64,000 nt of DNA. Source: Caulobacter sp. (GTDB taxonomy: Bacteria; Pseudomonadota; Alphaproteobacteria; Caulobacterales; Caulobacteraceae). The stretch is from the NCBI RefSeq assembly GCF_017744445.1, contig NZ_JAGIBH010000004.1:233937-297936 (forward strand), given 5' to 3'. Positions 8,977 to 20,479 of the stretch are shown in pieces. Under the pieces are notes generated by a model. That model worked only from the letters and a program-made list of their open reading frames with translations, was not told where the DNA came from and did not search any database. The position numbers and the translations under genes are program-made. Position 1 is the first letter of the stretch. Every line of letters begins with the position of its first letter.

Positions 8977-9732
8977 TCAGATGGCAGTCCGACGCAAGAG
9001 CTCGTCACGACGCTCGGCCATTTCCTGGCGGGTGCGTTCCAGGGCGTCGCGCTCGGCCATCGACAGCAGGGCCTCGACCGTGCGGTTCAGGTGCTCGTGG
9101 ATCACCCGGCGGGCTTCCTTGGGATCGCGGTCGCGCAAGGTCGCGACCACCCGGCGGTGGTCCTCGGCGAAGCCTTCCGGATCGGCCAGGCGCACCCGGC
9201 GCAGCTGGGCGCCGCATTCGGGGAACTGGCGGCGCAGGGTCCAGATCTCTTCCACCGCCGCGACGATGGCGGCGTTGCGGGTGGCGTGGGCCACGGCCAG
9301 GTGGAAGTCGTGCTCCAGCCGCTCGCCGTCCTCAGCGCCCGCCAAGCTGACGAGATCCCGGCAGATCCGCTCCAGAGCCATGATCTGCTCGTCGCTGACG
9401 GCGGCGGCGGCCAGGGCGCAGGCCTCGCCCTCGAACAGGCGGCGGGCTTCGGTCAGTTCCAGGGCGCTCACCTCGGCTTCAGCCGTGTCGGGCTCAGGCT
9501 TGGCGCGGGCGGTGACATAGACGCCCGAGCCCTGCCGGGCCTCGACCAGCCCCTGGAACTCGAGGGCTATCATGGCGTCGCGGATGGTCGGACGGCTGAC
9601 CCCGAACGAGTCAGCCAGCCCCCGCTCAGACGGCAGGCGGTCGCCGGGGGCGTAGCGCCCCTCGGCGATCGAGGCCGCGATCGAGCGGGCGACCTGCTGG
9701 TAGAGCTTCTGAGGGTCGGGCGCGCCGCGCAT
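8977..9732 (-). CDS. GntR/FadR-subfamily regulator (FCD domain)
   Basis: Transcriptional regulator of 251 residues. The N-terminal winged helix (PGDRLPSERGLADSFGVSRP) is followed by VEARQGSGVYV and an all-helical FCD effector domain with histidines suited to metal or ligand binding (DFHLAVAHATRNA). It is the third gene of a kduI, GH105, gntR operon on the minus strand. A close paralogue lies at 14660-15439, with matching blocks along its whole length. By context the ligand is probably a uronate breakdown product. The TGG-N5-CCA sites nearby fit FadR-type operators. Confidence 0.93.
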   Translation of the reverse strand: MRGAPDPQKLYQQVARSIAASIAEGRYAPGDRLPSERGLADSFGVSRPTIRDAMIALEFQGLVEARQGSGVYVTARAKPEPDTAEAEVSALELTEARRLFEGEACALAAAAVSDEQIMALERICRDLVSLAGAEDGERLEHDFHLAVAHATRNAAIVAAVEEIWTLRRQFPECGAQLRRVRLADPEGFAEDHRRVVATLRDRDPKEARRVIHEHLNRTVEALLSMAERDALERTRQEMAERRDELLRRTAI

Positions 9733-9763
9733 CGGGTCTCGCTATGGATTCTGACGGGCTATT

Positions 9764-10954
9764 CTACTGCTTGGTCTGACCTTGGGAAGATGAGCCCAGC
9801 TTGCGCACCTCGCTGGCGGCCAGCAGGAACGCGCCGACGCCGTACAGCTGAGTGTCGTCGCGGCCGACCTGGTCAGGCGCCACGCCCACGCGCTGCACCC
9901 AGCCGAGGCGGCCATCCGGCTCGATCGCTGCGTCCAGAGCCTTCCAGCCCTTGTCGATCACCGGGCCGTACTTGGCGCGCGACAGCAGGCCGTGGTTCAC
10001 GCCCCAGGCCAAGCCGTAGACAAAGAAGCCCGTGCCGCTGGTCTCCGGCGCCTTCTGCGGCTCCAGCAGCGAGACGGGCCAATAGCCCTCGGCGCCCTGC
10101 AGGGTCGCGATCTTGGCGGCCATCTGCTTGAAGGCCAGCTCGTACTTCGGACGGCTTGGGTGATTGGCCGGCAGGTCCTGCAGGATCCGCGCGAGGCCGG
10201 CGAAGGCCCAGCCATTGCCGCGGCCCCAGAAGATCTTCTGGCCGGCGTCGCTGCGCCGCGTGATGAAGCGGCTGTCGCGGAAATAGAGGTGCTCGGCCTT
10301 GTCGAACAGGTAGTCGTGGGTGGCCCAGAACTCGCTGTCGGCATGGGCCAGGTAGCGCTTGTCGCCGCTGACCTTGGTCAGGCTCACCCAGGCCGGCGGG
10401 GCCATGAAGATGGCGTCGCTCCAGCACCAGCGGGCCTGGCAGTAGGGGTCGCCCTTGGCCGGCTTGGGCGTGAAGTCCAGCGACACCTTGGACGGATCGG
10501 CCAGCACCGCGTCGAAGCGGGCGCGGATGGGGCCAAGCTTGCTCTGATCGTGCGTGCGGCCGGCGGCCCAGACCCAGACCGCGCCGGTGGCGTCGGCGTC
10601 GGCGTGACGCGGGCGGTGGTCGAAGCCCCACTGCTCGGCCTCGCCGTGCTTAATCACGGCATTGGCCAGGTACGGGTCCTGGGTCTCATCGGCGAAGGTG
10701 TAGAGGCCGATGTAGAAAGCCGCCTGGATCCAGTCGCGCGGCGCCTCGGTGTCTTTGCGGAACGAGGTCACCGGCACGTAGTCGAAATTGTCCATGTGGG
10801 CCAGCTGCCAGGCGGCGACCTTGCGGCCGGCGGCGTCGATGGCCGAGACGGGCGCGCTGACCACAGCGGCCTTCGGAGCGGCCAGAGCGGGCGCGGCGGT
10901 TCCAGCCAGGATGGCGACCGCGGCGGCGGCCTTCAGGAGCGTCTTGAAGGTCAT
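9764..10954 (-). CDS. Glycoside hydrolase family 105 (unsaturated rhamnogalacturonyl hydrolase type)
   Basis: Exported hydrolase of 396 residues. The signal peptide is residues 1-25 (ending APALA). The (alpha/alpha)6 barrel carries family motifs WCWSDAIFMAPPAW, WGRGNGWAFAGLARIL and ETSGTGFFVYGLAWG. GH105/GH88 enzymes remove unsaturated uronic acid from the ends of pectin-lyase products, giving 4-deoxy-5-keto-uronate. That is the substrate of KduI, encoded 29 bases upstream in the same operon, which supports the call. With a signal peptide it should act in the periplasm. The exact oligomer preference is unknown. Confidence 0.88.
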   Translation of the reverse strand: MTFKTLLKAAAAVAILAGTAAPALAAPKAAVVSAPVSAIDAAGRKVAAWQLAHMDNFDYVPVTSFRKDTEAPRDWIQAAFYIGLYTFADETQDPYLANAVIKHGEAEQWGFDHRPRHADADATGAVWVWAAGRTHDQSKLGPIRARFDAVLADPSKVSLDFTPKPAKGDPYCQARWCWSDAIFMAPPAWVSLTKVSGDKRYLAHADSEFWATHDYLFDKAEHLYFRDSRFITRRSDAGQKIFWGRGNGWAFAGLARILQDLPANHPSRPKYELAFKQMAAKIATLQGAEGYWPVSLLEPQKAPETSGTGFFVYGLAWGVNHGLLSRAKYGPVIDKGWKALDAAIEPDGRLGWVQRVGVAPDQVGRDDTQLYGVGAFLLAASEVRKLGSSSQGQTKQ

Positions 10955-10983
10955 GTTGAGCGTTTCTTCCCGTACTTATTCTT

Positions 10984-11832
10984 CTAGGCGCCGGGACCGA
11001 GGTCCGAGACCGCCAGCATGTCCATGTCGTCGAACTCGAGGTTCTCGCCGCCCATGCTCCAGACGAAGCTGTAGCTGGCGGTGCCAACCCCGCTGTGGAT
11101 CGACCAGCTGGGCGAGAACACCGCCTCGCCGTCGTCCATGAACACCGCGCGCGGCTCGGCCGGCTCGCCCATCAGGTGCATGACGCGGCCGGGTGCGGCG
11201 TCGAAATACATGTAGATCTCGCTTCGCCGGCGGTGGGTGTGCGGCGGCATGGTGTTCCAGACATTGCCGTCCTCCAGTTCGGTGAAGCCCATCACCAGCT
11301 GGCAGGTCTCGACGATGCCGGGGCGGATGGCCTGGCGGATCACCCGGCGGTTGGCGGTCCCCGCCTCCCCCGCCTGGATCGTGCGGGCCTCGTCGCGGCG
11401 CACATGCTTGCTGGGATAGCTGGCGTGGGCCGGATAACTGACGAGGTAGAACTTGGCCGGATCGGCTGCGTTGTCGCTCTCGAAGCTGACGCTCTGCGTC
11501 CCGCGCCCGATGTACAGGCTGTCGTGGCGCGCCATCTCGAAGCGCTGGCCGTCCAGGGTGATCGCGCCCGGACCACCGATATTGATCACCCCTACCTCGC
11601 GACGCTCGCAGAAGAAGCGCGAGGCCAGCTCCTTGTGAGTCGGCAGGGTCAGGGCCGCCGTGGTCGGGGTAGCAGAACCGACCACCGCCCGCTCGATCTC
11701 CAGATACGACAGGCCCAGCTCGCCGGGACGGAACAGACTGCCGATGACGAAGGTGTCGCGCAGCTCGCGCACCGTCATGCGGCTCATGCCCGCCCGGTCG
11801 GTGCTTTCACGGTAGTCCATCTGCACGCTCAT
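10984..11832 (-). CDS. kduI: 5-dehydro-4-deoxy-D-glucuronate isomerase
   Basis: KduI of 282 residues, normal length for the family. This cytoplasmic metal-dependent cupin isomerises 4-deoxy-5-keto-uronate to 3-deoxy-2,5-diketogluconate in pectin and hexuronate catabolism. Metal ligands are visible in PPHTHRRRSEIYMYF, and RELRDTFVIGSLFRPGE is typical of the N-terminus. It is the first gene of the minus-strand operon and faces the TonB receptor gene across a 353-base shared regulatory region. No kduD lies in this window. Confidence 0.93.
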   Translation of the reverse strand: MSVQMDYRESTDRAGMSRMTVRELRDTFVIGSLFRPGELGLSYLEIERAVVGSATPTTAALTLPTHKELASRFFCERREVGVINIGGPGAITLDGQRFEMARHDSLYIGRGTQSVSFESDNAADPAKFYLVSYPAHASYPSKHVRRDEARTIQAGEAGTANRRVIRQAIRPGIVETCQLVMGFTELEDGNVWNTMPPHTHRRRSEIYMYFDAAPGRVMHLMGEPAEPRAVFMDDGEAVFSPSWSIHSGVGTASYSFVWSMGGENLEFDDMDMLAVSDLGPGA

Positions 11833-12185
11833 AAGCGGATCACGGCCTCGTATGGGGACGATCGATGACGCCGGCCACCGACCCGCTGGCGGCCGCTCGA
11901 CTGCGCATCCATCCCCCGTCTCGTTTGTGGTTGCGAAACTGACCTTACCAATTTCGAGACCACGCCGTAAAGCCCGAAGGACAAACGGTTTTTCTGTCCA
12001 ACGTTGTCATTTGCCCGCTTCAGGTTTTTCTGTTGCTCGATAAGGCAACAATTTCAATCGTCAGGCCACATTTCAGCCTTGAAACGACTCCGCTTGACAA
12101 GTGGCCTGACCAGGCGCCATCAGTTGGGCATACCAATTAGCCGTCCGGACAAAGAGCTGGCGGCAGGCGCAGGAACACCAGGACC
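11833..12185. promoter_or_regulatory. Divergent kduI/TonB-receptor promoter region with GntR-type operators
   Basis: A 353-base gene-free stretch between the divergent uptake and catabolic genes. Sites with the pattern TGG-N5-CCA are TGGCCTGACCA at 12102-12112 and TTGGGCATACCAA at 12124-12136. Near matches are TGACCTTACCA at 11940-11950 and TGGCCTGACGA on the minus strand at 12058-12068. TTGACA at 12094-12099, a possible -35, touches the 12102 site. The pattern is that of FadR-subfamily operators (TGGTC-N-GACCA). Repression by one or both neighbouring GntR proteins is inferred. Confidence 0.6.
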
Positions 12186-14582
<2,397 letters not shown>

Positions 14583-14616
14583 GACCTCCCCTTCTTCATT
14601 CGGTCCCCTCCTGCGC

Positions 14617-14650
14617 GGCCGGGTTCCTTCGGGGATCCGGCCCGTTTTTT
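14617..14650 (+). terminator. Rho-independent terminator after TonB receptor gene
   Basis: An 11-bp stem (GGCCGGGTTCC at 14617-14627 with GGGATCCGGCC at 14632-14642, two G-T wobbles) closes a TTCG tetraloop. A run of six T follows at 14645-14650. It lies 35 bases after the receptor stop and before the convergent gntR gene. Confidence 0.85.
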
Positions 14651-14659
14651 ATGGAGGAT

Positions 14660-15439
14660 CTACTTGGCGGCACTGGCCGCGCGCAGGGCGATCTCTTCGC
14701 GCTTAGCGGCCAGGCTCTCGCGGGTGCGCTCAATGGCCTCGAGTTCAGCGGTCAGCAGCAGGTTCTCGATCAGCCCGCCCAGGTGCGCCTGCATGGCGGC
14801 GCGGGCGGCCTTGGGGTCGCGGGTGCGCAGGGCCTCGACGATCTCCTGGTGCTCGTCCTTCAGCGGCCGTTTGCGCACGTGCCGAGCCTTTTCCAGCATC
14901 TGCATGCATAGGCGCGAGCGGTAGCGCAGGTCCCAGGTGTTCTCGACGATCCGAGCCACGGCGACGTTGCGCGTGGCGGCGGCGATCGAGATGTGGAACT
15001 GGCGGTCGGCCAGCTCGGACTGCTCCTTGGTCGCCGCGTCGCTGTTCATCTCGACGACCAGGGTCTCCAGATAGGCCAGCTCGTCATCGGTGATCAGGGT
15101 GGCGGCCAGGGCGGCGGCCTCGCCCTCGAACAGGCGACGGGCCTCGGCCTGCTCGAAGGCCCCGATGTCCAGGTCCTTGGCCGGCGGCGGCGGCTGGTCA
15201 AGGCGGACATAGACGCCCGAGCCTTGGCGGGCTTCCAGCAGGCCGCGCATCTCCAGAGCGATGACGGCGCGGCGGACGGTGGGGCGGCTGACGCCGAACT
15301 CGTCGGCCAGGTCGCGCTCGGACGGCAGGCGGTGGCCAGGCTGGAACGCGCCATCGGCGATCGACGCGCTGATCGAGGCCGCCACCTGCTGGTAGAGCCG
15401 CGTGGAGTCCGTGGACGGAGTGTCCGAAGGGGTCGACAT
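14660..15439 (-). CDS. GntR/FadR-subfamily regulator (FCD domain), paralogue of 8977-9732
   Basis: Regulator of about 259 residues with a winged helix (PGHRLPSERDLADEFGVSRP), EARQGSGVYV and an FCD domain (FHISIAAATRNVAVARIVEN). A longer open frame runs upstream to 15661, but the family alignment starts at the ATG at 15439 (STPSDTPS, then STRLYQQVAASISASIADG). It shares long conserved blocks with the other GntR protein, including the final ERTRESLAAKREE-like tail. Three operator-like sites lie upstream, so autoregulation or cross-regulation is likely. Confidence 0.92.
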   Translation of the reverse strand: MSTPSDTPSTDSTRLYQQVAASISASIADGAFQPGHRLPSERDLADEFGVSRPTVRRAVIALEMRGLLEARQGSGVYVRLDQPPPPAKDLDIGAFEQAEARRLFEGEAAALAATLITDDELAYLETLVVEMNSDAATKEQSELADRQFHISIAAATRNVAVARIVENTWDLRYRSRLCMQMLEKARHVRKRPLKDEHQEIVEALRTRDPKAARAAMQAHLGGLIENLLLTAELEAIERTRESLAAKREEIALRAASAAK

Positions 15440-15752
15440 CGCAAACGCCGTGACAAGCGCCAAGAACGACGCGTCCCACAGGACTAGCGCCGCTTCGGCC
15501 GCCTCACAAGCGCCGCGAGCAAGTGGCCTTACCAAGAGACGGCGAGCGGCCGGAGGGTAAGGACTCCGGCCGCCATCGTCGTCCGCCCCGGGAGGAGGTC
15601 GGCGCAAGATACGCAGCGCCTGTGGTCGACGAGCAAGAGATCGAACGAAACGCCCGATCACGCCCGGTCACCCTAGCGAAACTGGCCAAGCATGCAATCA
15701 AAAATGGCCTGACCAATTTGTTCAGATTTGTACGACCAATTTGTTAGCGGTC
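15440..15752. promoter_or_regulatory. gntR upstream region with three TGG-N5-CCA-type sites
   Basis: This 313-base stretch has no credible gene. It holds TGGCCTTACCA at 15524-15534, TGGCCTGACCA at 15705-15715 and a weaker TTTGTACGACCAA at 15727-15739. The last two are centred 23 bases apart, about two helical turns. The 15705 site is identical in its 11-bp core to the site at 12102 in front of the TonB receptor. This indicates one regulon covering both regions. A + strand reading frame across the stretch is judged spurious. Confidence 0.6.
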
Positions 15753-16481
15753 TCAGGCCGCCTGACGCAGGTTCCAGGGATGGGCCGGATAGAACTGGGC
15801 CATCATCCGGCTGACATAGTCGACCAGACGCGGATAGCTTTCCGCCTCAAGGCGCAGGGGCGAGTCGAAATGCGGCGTCATGATCCCCGCGAGCATGGCG
15901 AAGGCCGTGGCGTCGACGCCGACCGGATGGCTGTCGCGCATCAGATAGGCCTTGTCCTCCAACAGCTCGTCCAGCGAGCGCAGCGACAGGCTGCCCAGCC
16001 AGACCACCTCTTCCCGCAGGTGCCGACCCACGCCGACCGCGCGGACATTGGTCGCGATCGCCTCCAGCAGCCCACGTCGCAGGTCGTCGCGCAGGTGCTC
16101 CGGCGCCTGGTCGAACCACCGCGCGGCGCCTTTGGCGAAATTGGCCGGCTCCAGGTGGCGGAAGTAGGCGTTCACCCAGCCCAGCTGGTTCTCGATCATC
16201 CGTTCGATCGCCCAGGCCTGGGCGCGCTCTTTCCCTGAGAGCCCCATGTCCAGGTCGATGTCGTACTTCTGCTCGATATGGGCGCGGATGAAGGTGGAGT
16301 CGCCGATCGCCTGGGCGGCGTCCTCGATCCACGGCAACTGGCCCTTAGGCGCGGTCTCGCGGCTGCCTTTAGTCTTCTTGTAGGCGAGGCCGGCCATCAT
16401 CAGCTGGACCTCGGTCTTGGTCACATAGGGGCTGATCTCGGGCAGCCCGAACCCGGCTCCGGCGGCGAACAGCGTGATCAT
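15753..16481 (-). CDS. Glutathione S-transferase-like protein
   Basis: A 242-residue protein with an N-terminal thioredoxin-like domain (ITLFAAGAGFGLPEISPYV, then GQLPWIEDAAQAIGDSTFIR, which fits a cis-Pro and SNAIL/TRAIL-like motif). The C-terminal helical domain resembles the GST/metaxin/Faxc-like group. No signal peptide is present. It is transcribed toward the gntR gene but separated from it by the operator region, so it is probably independent. Substrate unknown; some members of this group are not classical GSTs. Confidence 0.8.
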   Translation of the reverse strand: MITLFAAGAGFGLPEISPYVTKTEVQLMMAGLAYKKTKGSRETAPKGQLPWIEDAAQAIGDSTFIRAHIEQKYDIDLDMGLSGKERAQAWAIERMIENQLGWVNAYFRHLEPANFAKGAARWFDQAPEHLRDDLRRGLLEAIATNVRAVGVGRHLREEVVWLGSLSLRSLDELLEDKAYLMRDSHPVGVDATAFAMLAGIMTPHFDSPLRLEAESYPRLVDYVSRMMAQFYPAHPWNLRQAA

Positions 16482-16575
16482 CGTCCCTCTCCGATCTCGA
16501 ATGTCGTGGTGACGACTTGCTACCGCCAGTCTACTGCCAGCATGCTGTCAGTAGCGATCAGCGATATGTAAGGCC

Positions 16576-17304
16576 ATGAGACGCGCCGAACGCCTTTTCC
16601 AGATCATCCAGATCCTGCGCCGCAGCCGCGCGCCGGTGACCGCCGACGCCATCGCCGCCGAGCTGGAGACCTCCAAGCGCAGCGTCTATCGCGACATCGC
16701 CGCCTTGGTCGGCCAGCGCGCGCCGATCCGTGGCGAGGCGGGCGTGGGCTATGTGCTGGAGGCCGGCTTCGACATGCCGCCCCTGATGCTGACCCCTGAC
16801 GAGATCGAGGCCGCGGTGCTGGGCGCGCAGTGGGTGGCCGGGCGCGGCGATCCGGTCCTGGCCAAGGCCGCCAACGACCTGATCAGCAAGATCGCTGCCG
16901 CCGTGCCCGACCGCCTGCGGCCCTATGTGCTGGAACCGGCGGCGGCCGCCTCCCCGGCCTGGAAGCCCGAGACCGACCGCATCGACGTCGCCCAGGTCCG
17001 CGCCTGGATCCACGCTGGCCGCAAGATCCGCCTCGACTACAGCGACGGCGCCGGGGCGGTCAGCGCACGGGTGATCTGGCCGGTGACGGTCGGCTATCGC
17101 GAGACCGTGCGGATGATCATCGCCTGGTGCGAGCTGCGCGAGGCGTTCCGCACCTTCCGCACCGATCGCGTGGTCGGGGCGCAGTTCCTGGACGAGCGCC
17201 ACGGCAAGCGCCCCGCCGTCCTGCGCGGCGAGTGGGTCAAGTTCCGCGACGCCGAGATCGCCGCCTGGAAGCTGAAGGAAAAGACCGCCGACTGCGGAGC
17301 TTAA
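16576..17304 (+). CDS. YafY-type HTH/WYL-domain transcriptional regulator
   Basis: A 242-residue regulator. The N-terminal HTH (RRAERLFQIIQILRRSRAPV, then TSKRSVYRDIAALVGQRAPI) is followed by a WYL effector domain. In it the usual WYL strand reads RKIRLDYSDGAGAVSARVIWP, and WCELREAFRTFRTDRV closes the domain. It is divergent from the GST-like gene, 94 bases away, which is its best candidate target. Its stop overlaps the convergent esterase stop by 3-4 bases. Confidence 0.92.
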   Translation: MRRAERLFQIIQILRRSRAPVTADAIAAELETSKRSVYRDIAALVGQRAPIRGEAGVGYVLEAGFDMPPLMLTPDEIEAAVLGAQWVAGRGDPVLAKAANDLISKIAAAVPDRLRPYVLEPAAAASPAWKPETDRIDVAQVRAWIHAGRKIRLDYSDGAGAVSARVIWPVTVGYRETVRMIIAWCELREAFRTFRTDRVVGAQFLDERHGKRPAVLRGEWVKFRDAEIAAWKLKEKTADCGA

Positions 17305-18284
17305 ACGCCGTGCCGCTTGGCGAAGGCTTCGAACAGGCCGGGCCAGGCCGACACGGGCTTGTCCGGCGTGAAGCGCATGCCGAAACCGTGGCCGCCTTCC
17401 TCGAAGATGTGCATCTCGGTCGGGACGGCCTTGGCCTTCAGGGCCGAGAACATCACCAGCGCGTTCTCGACCGGCACGGTCTTGTCGTCGGCGGCGTGGA
17501 TCACGATCACGGGCGACAGGCCCTCACGCACCTGCTTCTCGGGCGACAGCTCCAGAGCGCGCTCGGGCGTGTTGATCGCGGTCAGCAACTGCTTGCGCGA
17601 GCCAGCGTGGGCGATGGCGGGGTCAGTGCTGATCACCGGATACATCAGGCACGACAGGTTTGGCTTGGTCGGCAGCTGGTCGGCGGCGTCGATCGCGGTG
17701 TAGGTCGCCGCGTCGTATCGGACGGTCAGGTTGGCCGCCAGGTGACCGCCGGCCGAGAAGCCCATGATCGCCACGCGGTCGGGCGAGAAGCCCATCTCGG
17801 CGGCCTTGGAGCGGATGATGCGGATGGCCCGCTGAGCGTCCTGCAACGGCGCGTCGCCGCCAGCCGCCCAGCCGTCGCCCGGCATGCGGTAGAACAGCAC
17901 GAAACAGGTGTAGCCCTGCCCGTTCAGCCAGCGGGCGGTCTCATAGCCTTCCTTGTCCAGCACCACGCGCTCATAGCCGCCGCCCGGAATCAGCATGACC
18001 GCCGCGCCGTTTGGCTTCTTGGGCCGGAAGACGACCAGGGTCGGCTTGCGGGTGTGGGTCTGCGCCCGGTCGCGCGGGCCGCCGGCCACGGTGCGGTCGA
18101 TGATCGCTTCGACGGCCGTGACGCCCTCCCCGCCTGGCGCGCCGTTGGGCCACAGGGTGATGACCTCGGTTGGGTCAGCCAGAGGGGTGTTCGATTGCAC
18201 GGGAGCGGCCTCCGCCTTGCGCGCCGCCAGGGATCCCAGAACGCCGGTGACGAAAGCCGCAAGGGCGCCGCGACGGTTCAGCAT
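17301..18284 (-). CDS. Exported alpha/beta-hydrolase (acetylxylan/feruloyl-esterase-like)
   Basis: About 327 residues from the ATG at 18284, chosen because it gives a clean twin-arginine-like signal peptide (LNRRGALAAFVTGVLGSLAA, cleaved near AEA). The oxyanion motif is GGGYERVV, the nucleophile Ser is in GFSAGGHLA, the acid is in HAADDKTVP and the catalytic His in EEGGHGFGM. The BD-FAE-type esterases it resembles deacylate plant polysaccharides. It is downstream of the TrmH and MFS genes on the same strand. The substrate is inferred only from the family. Confidence 0.85.
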   Translation of the reverse strand: MLNRRGALAAFVTGVLGSLAARKAEAAPVQSNTPLADPTEVITLWPNGAPGGEGVTAVEAIIDRTVAGGPRDRAQTHTRKPTLVVFRPKKPNGAAVMLIPGGGYERVVLDKEGYETARWLNGQGYTCFVLFYRMPGDGWAAGGDAPLQDAQRAIRIIRSKAAEMGFSPDRVAIMGFSAGGHLAANLTVRYDAATYTAIDAADQLPTKPNLSCLMYPVISTDPAIAHAGSRKQLLTAINTPERALELSPEKQVREGLSPVIVIHAADDKTVPVENALVMFSALKAKAVPTEMHIFEEGGHGFGMRFTPDKPVSAWPGLFEAFAKRHGV

Positions 18285-18361
18285 GGGATCAAAGCCTTCT
18301 GACGGGTGATTTGTCGGGCCAAAGCCTAGAGCCAAGGAAACCGGTTTCCTAGCCCACTTTC

Positions 18362-19168
18362 TCAGCCCTGAGCGAACCGCAGGTGGTGCAGGACGATGCC
18401 GCTGGTGGTGGCGACGTTGAGCGAGTCGAAGCCATTGGCCATCGGGATGCCGATGGTCCTGGCGCGCGCCATCACCTCAGGGGTCAGACCCGGTCCCTCC
18501 GCGCCCAGCAGCACGGCGGTGCGCGGCGCGGGCTTAAGGTGCGCCAGGATCTCGGAAGCCGACGGGCTGAGCGCCAGGCCTTCGAAACCGGTCGCGGCCA
18601 GCAGCTGCGCGATGTCCTCGCCCCGCTCCAGTCGCGCCGTCGGCACGGACAGCACCGCCCCGACCGAGACACGGATGGCCTTACGGTACAACGGGTCGCA
18701 GCAGTCGGCGTCCAGCACCACCGCATCGGCGCCGAACGCGGCGGCGTTGCGGTAGATGCCGCCGATGTTGTCGTGGTTGGCGATGCCGCACAGCACCAGC
18801 ACCACCGCCCGTTCGGGCAAGCCGGCCAGCAGGTCTCGCGCCGCAATCGGCTCGGGCTTGCGCCCCACCGCCAGCACGCCGCGATGCAAGTGGAAGCCGG
18901 CGATGGCGTCCAGCACGGCCTGGTCGGCGAAATGGACTGGCGTCTCGTCCGGCAGGCCTTCGAACACCTGCGCCAGCTTGTCCTGGCGCTTGGGGTCGAT
19001 CAGCAGCGACACCACCCGCTCTGGCGCATCGCGAACGAAGGCCCGCAGCACGGTCTCGCCCTCGGCGATGAACAGGCCCTCGCGCCCGACGAGGTCTCGC
19101 TCCTTGATCGCCCTGAACGGGGCGACGGCGGGATCGTCGGGATCGGTGACGACGCGGAACTGGGGCAA
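18362..19168 (-). CDS. TrmH/SpoU-family RNA 2'-O-methyltransferase
   Basis: A 268-residue SPOUT methyltransferase. An N-terminal RNA-recognition part (GLFIAEGETVLRAFV) is followed by the knotted domain with NHDNIGGIYRNAAAFG, LLGAEGPGLTPEVM and IPMANGFDSLNVATTSGIVL. It methylates a ribose in tRNA or rRNA, and the exact site is not predictable here. The only start that keeps the N-terminus is a TTG at 19168, since no early ATG exists, so the start is uncertain. It lies 19 bases downstream of the MFS gene and may be co-transcribed. Confidence 0.88.
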   Translation of the reverse strand: MPQFRVVTDPDDPAVAPFRAIKERDLVGREGLFIAEGETVLRAFVRDAPERVVSLLIDPKRQDKLAQVFEGLPDETPVHFADQAVLDAIAGFHLHRGVLAVGRKPEPIAARDLLAGLPERAVVLVLCGIANHDNIGGIYRNAAAFGADAVVLDADCCDPLYRKAIRVSVGAVLSVPTARLERGEDIAQLLAATGFEGLALSPSASEILAHLKPAPRTAVLLGAEGPGLTPEVMARARTIGIPMANGFDSLNVATTSGIVLHHLRFAQG

Positions 19169-19187
19169 GGAAACGTCTCGGCGGTGG

Positions 19188-20444
19188 CTAGCGCACCCCT
19201 CGTATCGGCAGGATCGCCAGACCGCCAGTCAGGGCCAGACCCGCGGCCATCAGGAAGAACACGTTGAAGTTCACGTGGTTGGGTCCCAGGCTCCACACGG
19301 CCAAGGCCGGCGCCAGGGCCTGGGGCAGCGTATTGGCCAGGTTGATGACGCCCAGGTCCTTGCCGGCGTCCTTCTGCGACGGCAGCACCTGGGTGACCAG
19401 GGCGATATCGACGGCGCAGAAGCAGCCCGCCCCGCAGCCATAGACGACATAGGCCGCCAGCAGCACGGTCCAGTCCGTCGTCAACGAGAACACCACCATC
19501 GAGGCGGCGATGGTCAGGGCTGCGCCAAAGGCGAACAGCTTGCGCCGCCGCATGCGGTCCGACAGCACCCCGCCGGCCATGGCGCACATGACGTTGAAGA
19601 TGGTCGAGACCGTGGCCAGGATCGCTAGGCCTTCCTCGGAGCGGTGACCGGGGAACAGCTTGGGATAATCGACCACGTCCTGCAGGAAATAGAGCATGTA
19701 GCTCTGCACCAGGCTCAAGGCGACCAACACCATGAACCGGCCGGCCCAGGCGAAGGCGAAATCGGGATGCTTGCGCGGGCTGACCCACAGGCCGGCGATG
19801 AACTCTCGTAGGTGGAACGGCGGCACATCGGCCTTGGCCAAGGGCGGGTCCTTCAGCCGCAGGACGAACGGCGCCAGGCCCAGCAGCAAAGCGATCGAGA
19901 TCGCGGCGTAGCGCTGCCACTCGACGACCAGCAGCCCACCGATCATCACCGCGCCGAAGGCGGTGCCGATCGGATTTCCCAGGCTCAGGAAAGCCGCGAC
20001 CATGCCCTTCTGATTGTCGGGCACCCGATCGGGCATCACCGCCACCAGGGCCGAGAAGCACAGGTTGAAGGTCAGCTGGAACAGGATCACGCCGCCGATC
20101 AGGGCCAGCGGTGTCTTGGCGTTCATGATCGCCAGATAGGCCAGGGAGGCGCCGATCGCGCCGACCACCATCCAGGGGCGACGACGGCCGAAACGCGAGG
20201 TGGTGCGGTCGCTGATCGCCCCGGCCAGCAGATTGGCGATGCTGGCGACCAGAGCGCCCCAGAAGGCGACCTGGCTGAGCACCACCGCCTTGGACGCCGC
20301 GTCGATCGACTCGGCCTTCAGTGGCAGCAGCACCTGCAGAAGCGGCTGGAAGGATACAAAGGCGCCGACCTGCGCGAGGGTGTACGCGGCGATGAAATTC
20401 GCCCGCACCGGCACTTTGGGCCGCGCTCCCTCGTCAAACGCCAT
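19188..20444 (-). CDS. MFS transporter, sugar/SLC45-like
   Basis: A 418-residue permease with about 12 membrane segments. The loop DRTTSRFGRRRPWMVVGAIG is characteristic of GPH/SLC45-like sugar carriers, and the second half has the equivalent LSDRMRRRKLFAFGA. The start ATG has a strong GGGGGAGG site, and a hairpin (20459-20479) lies just upstream of it. It is divergent from a LacI-family gene, which suggests induction by a sugar. The substrate is unknown. Confidence 0.88.
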   Translation of the reverse strand: MAFDEGARPKVPVRANFIAAYTLAQVGAFVSFQPLLQVLLPLKAESIDAASKAVVLSQVAFWGALVASIANLLAGAISDRTTSRFGRRRPWMVVGAIGASLAYLAIMNAKTPLALIGGVILFQLTFNLCFSALVAVMPDRVPDNQKGMVAAFLSLGNPIGTAFGAVMIGGLLVVEWQRYAAISIALLLGLAPFVLRLKDPPLAKADVPPFHLREFIAGLWVSPRKHPDFAFAWAGRFMVLVALSLVQSYMLYFLQDVVDYPKLFPGHRSEEGLAILATVSTIFNVMCAMAGGVLSDRMRRRKLFAFGAALTIAASMVVFSLTTDWTVLLAAYVVYGCGAGCFCAVDIALVTQVLPSQKDAGKDLGVINLANTLPQALAPALAVWSLGPNHVNFNVFFLMAAGLALTGGLAILPIRGVR

Positions 20445-20458
20445 CTCACCTCCCCCGA

Positions 20459-20479
20459 GAGCATGGCGTCGCCATGCTC
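20459..20479. repeat. Perfect inverted repeat in the MFS leader
   Basis: Arms GAGCATGGCG and CGCCATGCTC, 10 bp each with one base between, lie about 15 bases upstream of the MFS start and directly before its ribosome site. As DNA it could be an operator for the divergent LacI protein. As RNA the loop would be too small unless the inner pairs open. A second 10-bp inverted repeat (20494-20503 with 20533-20542, CAGGGCCTGT type) follows. Function not known. Confidence 0.4.

Noticed and set aside
15523..15747. 74-codon + strand frame upstream of gntR
   Set aside because: It spans three operator-like sites and has no protein features; the region is better explained as regulatory.
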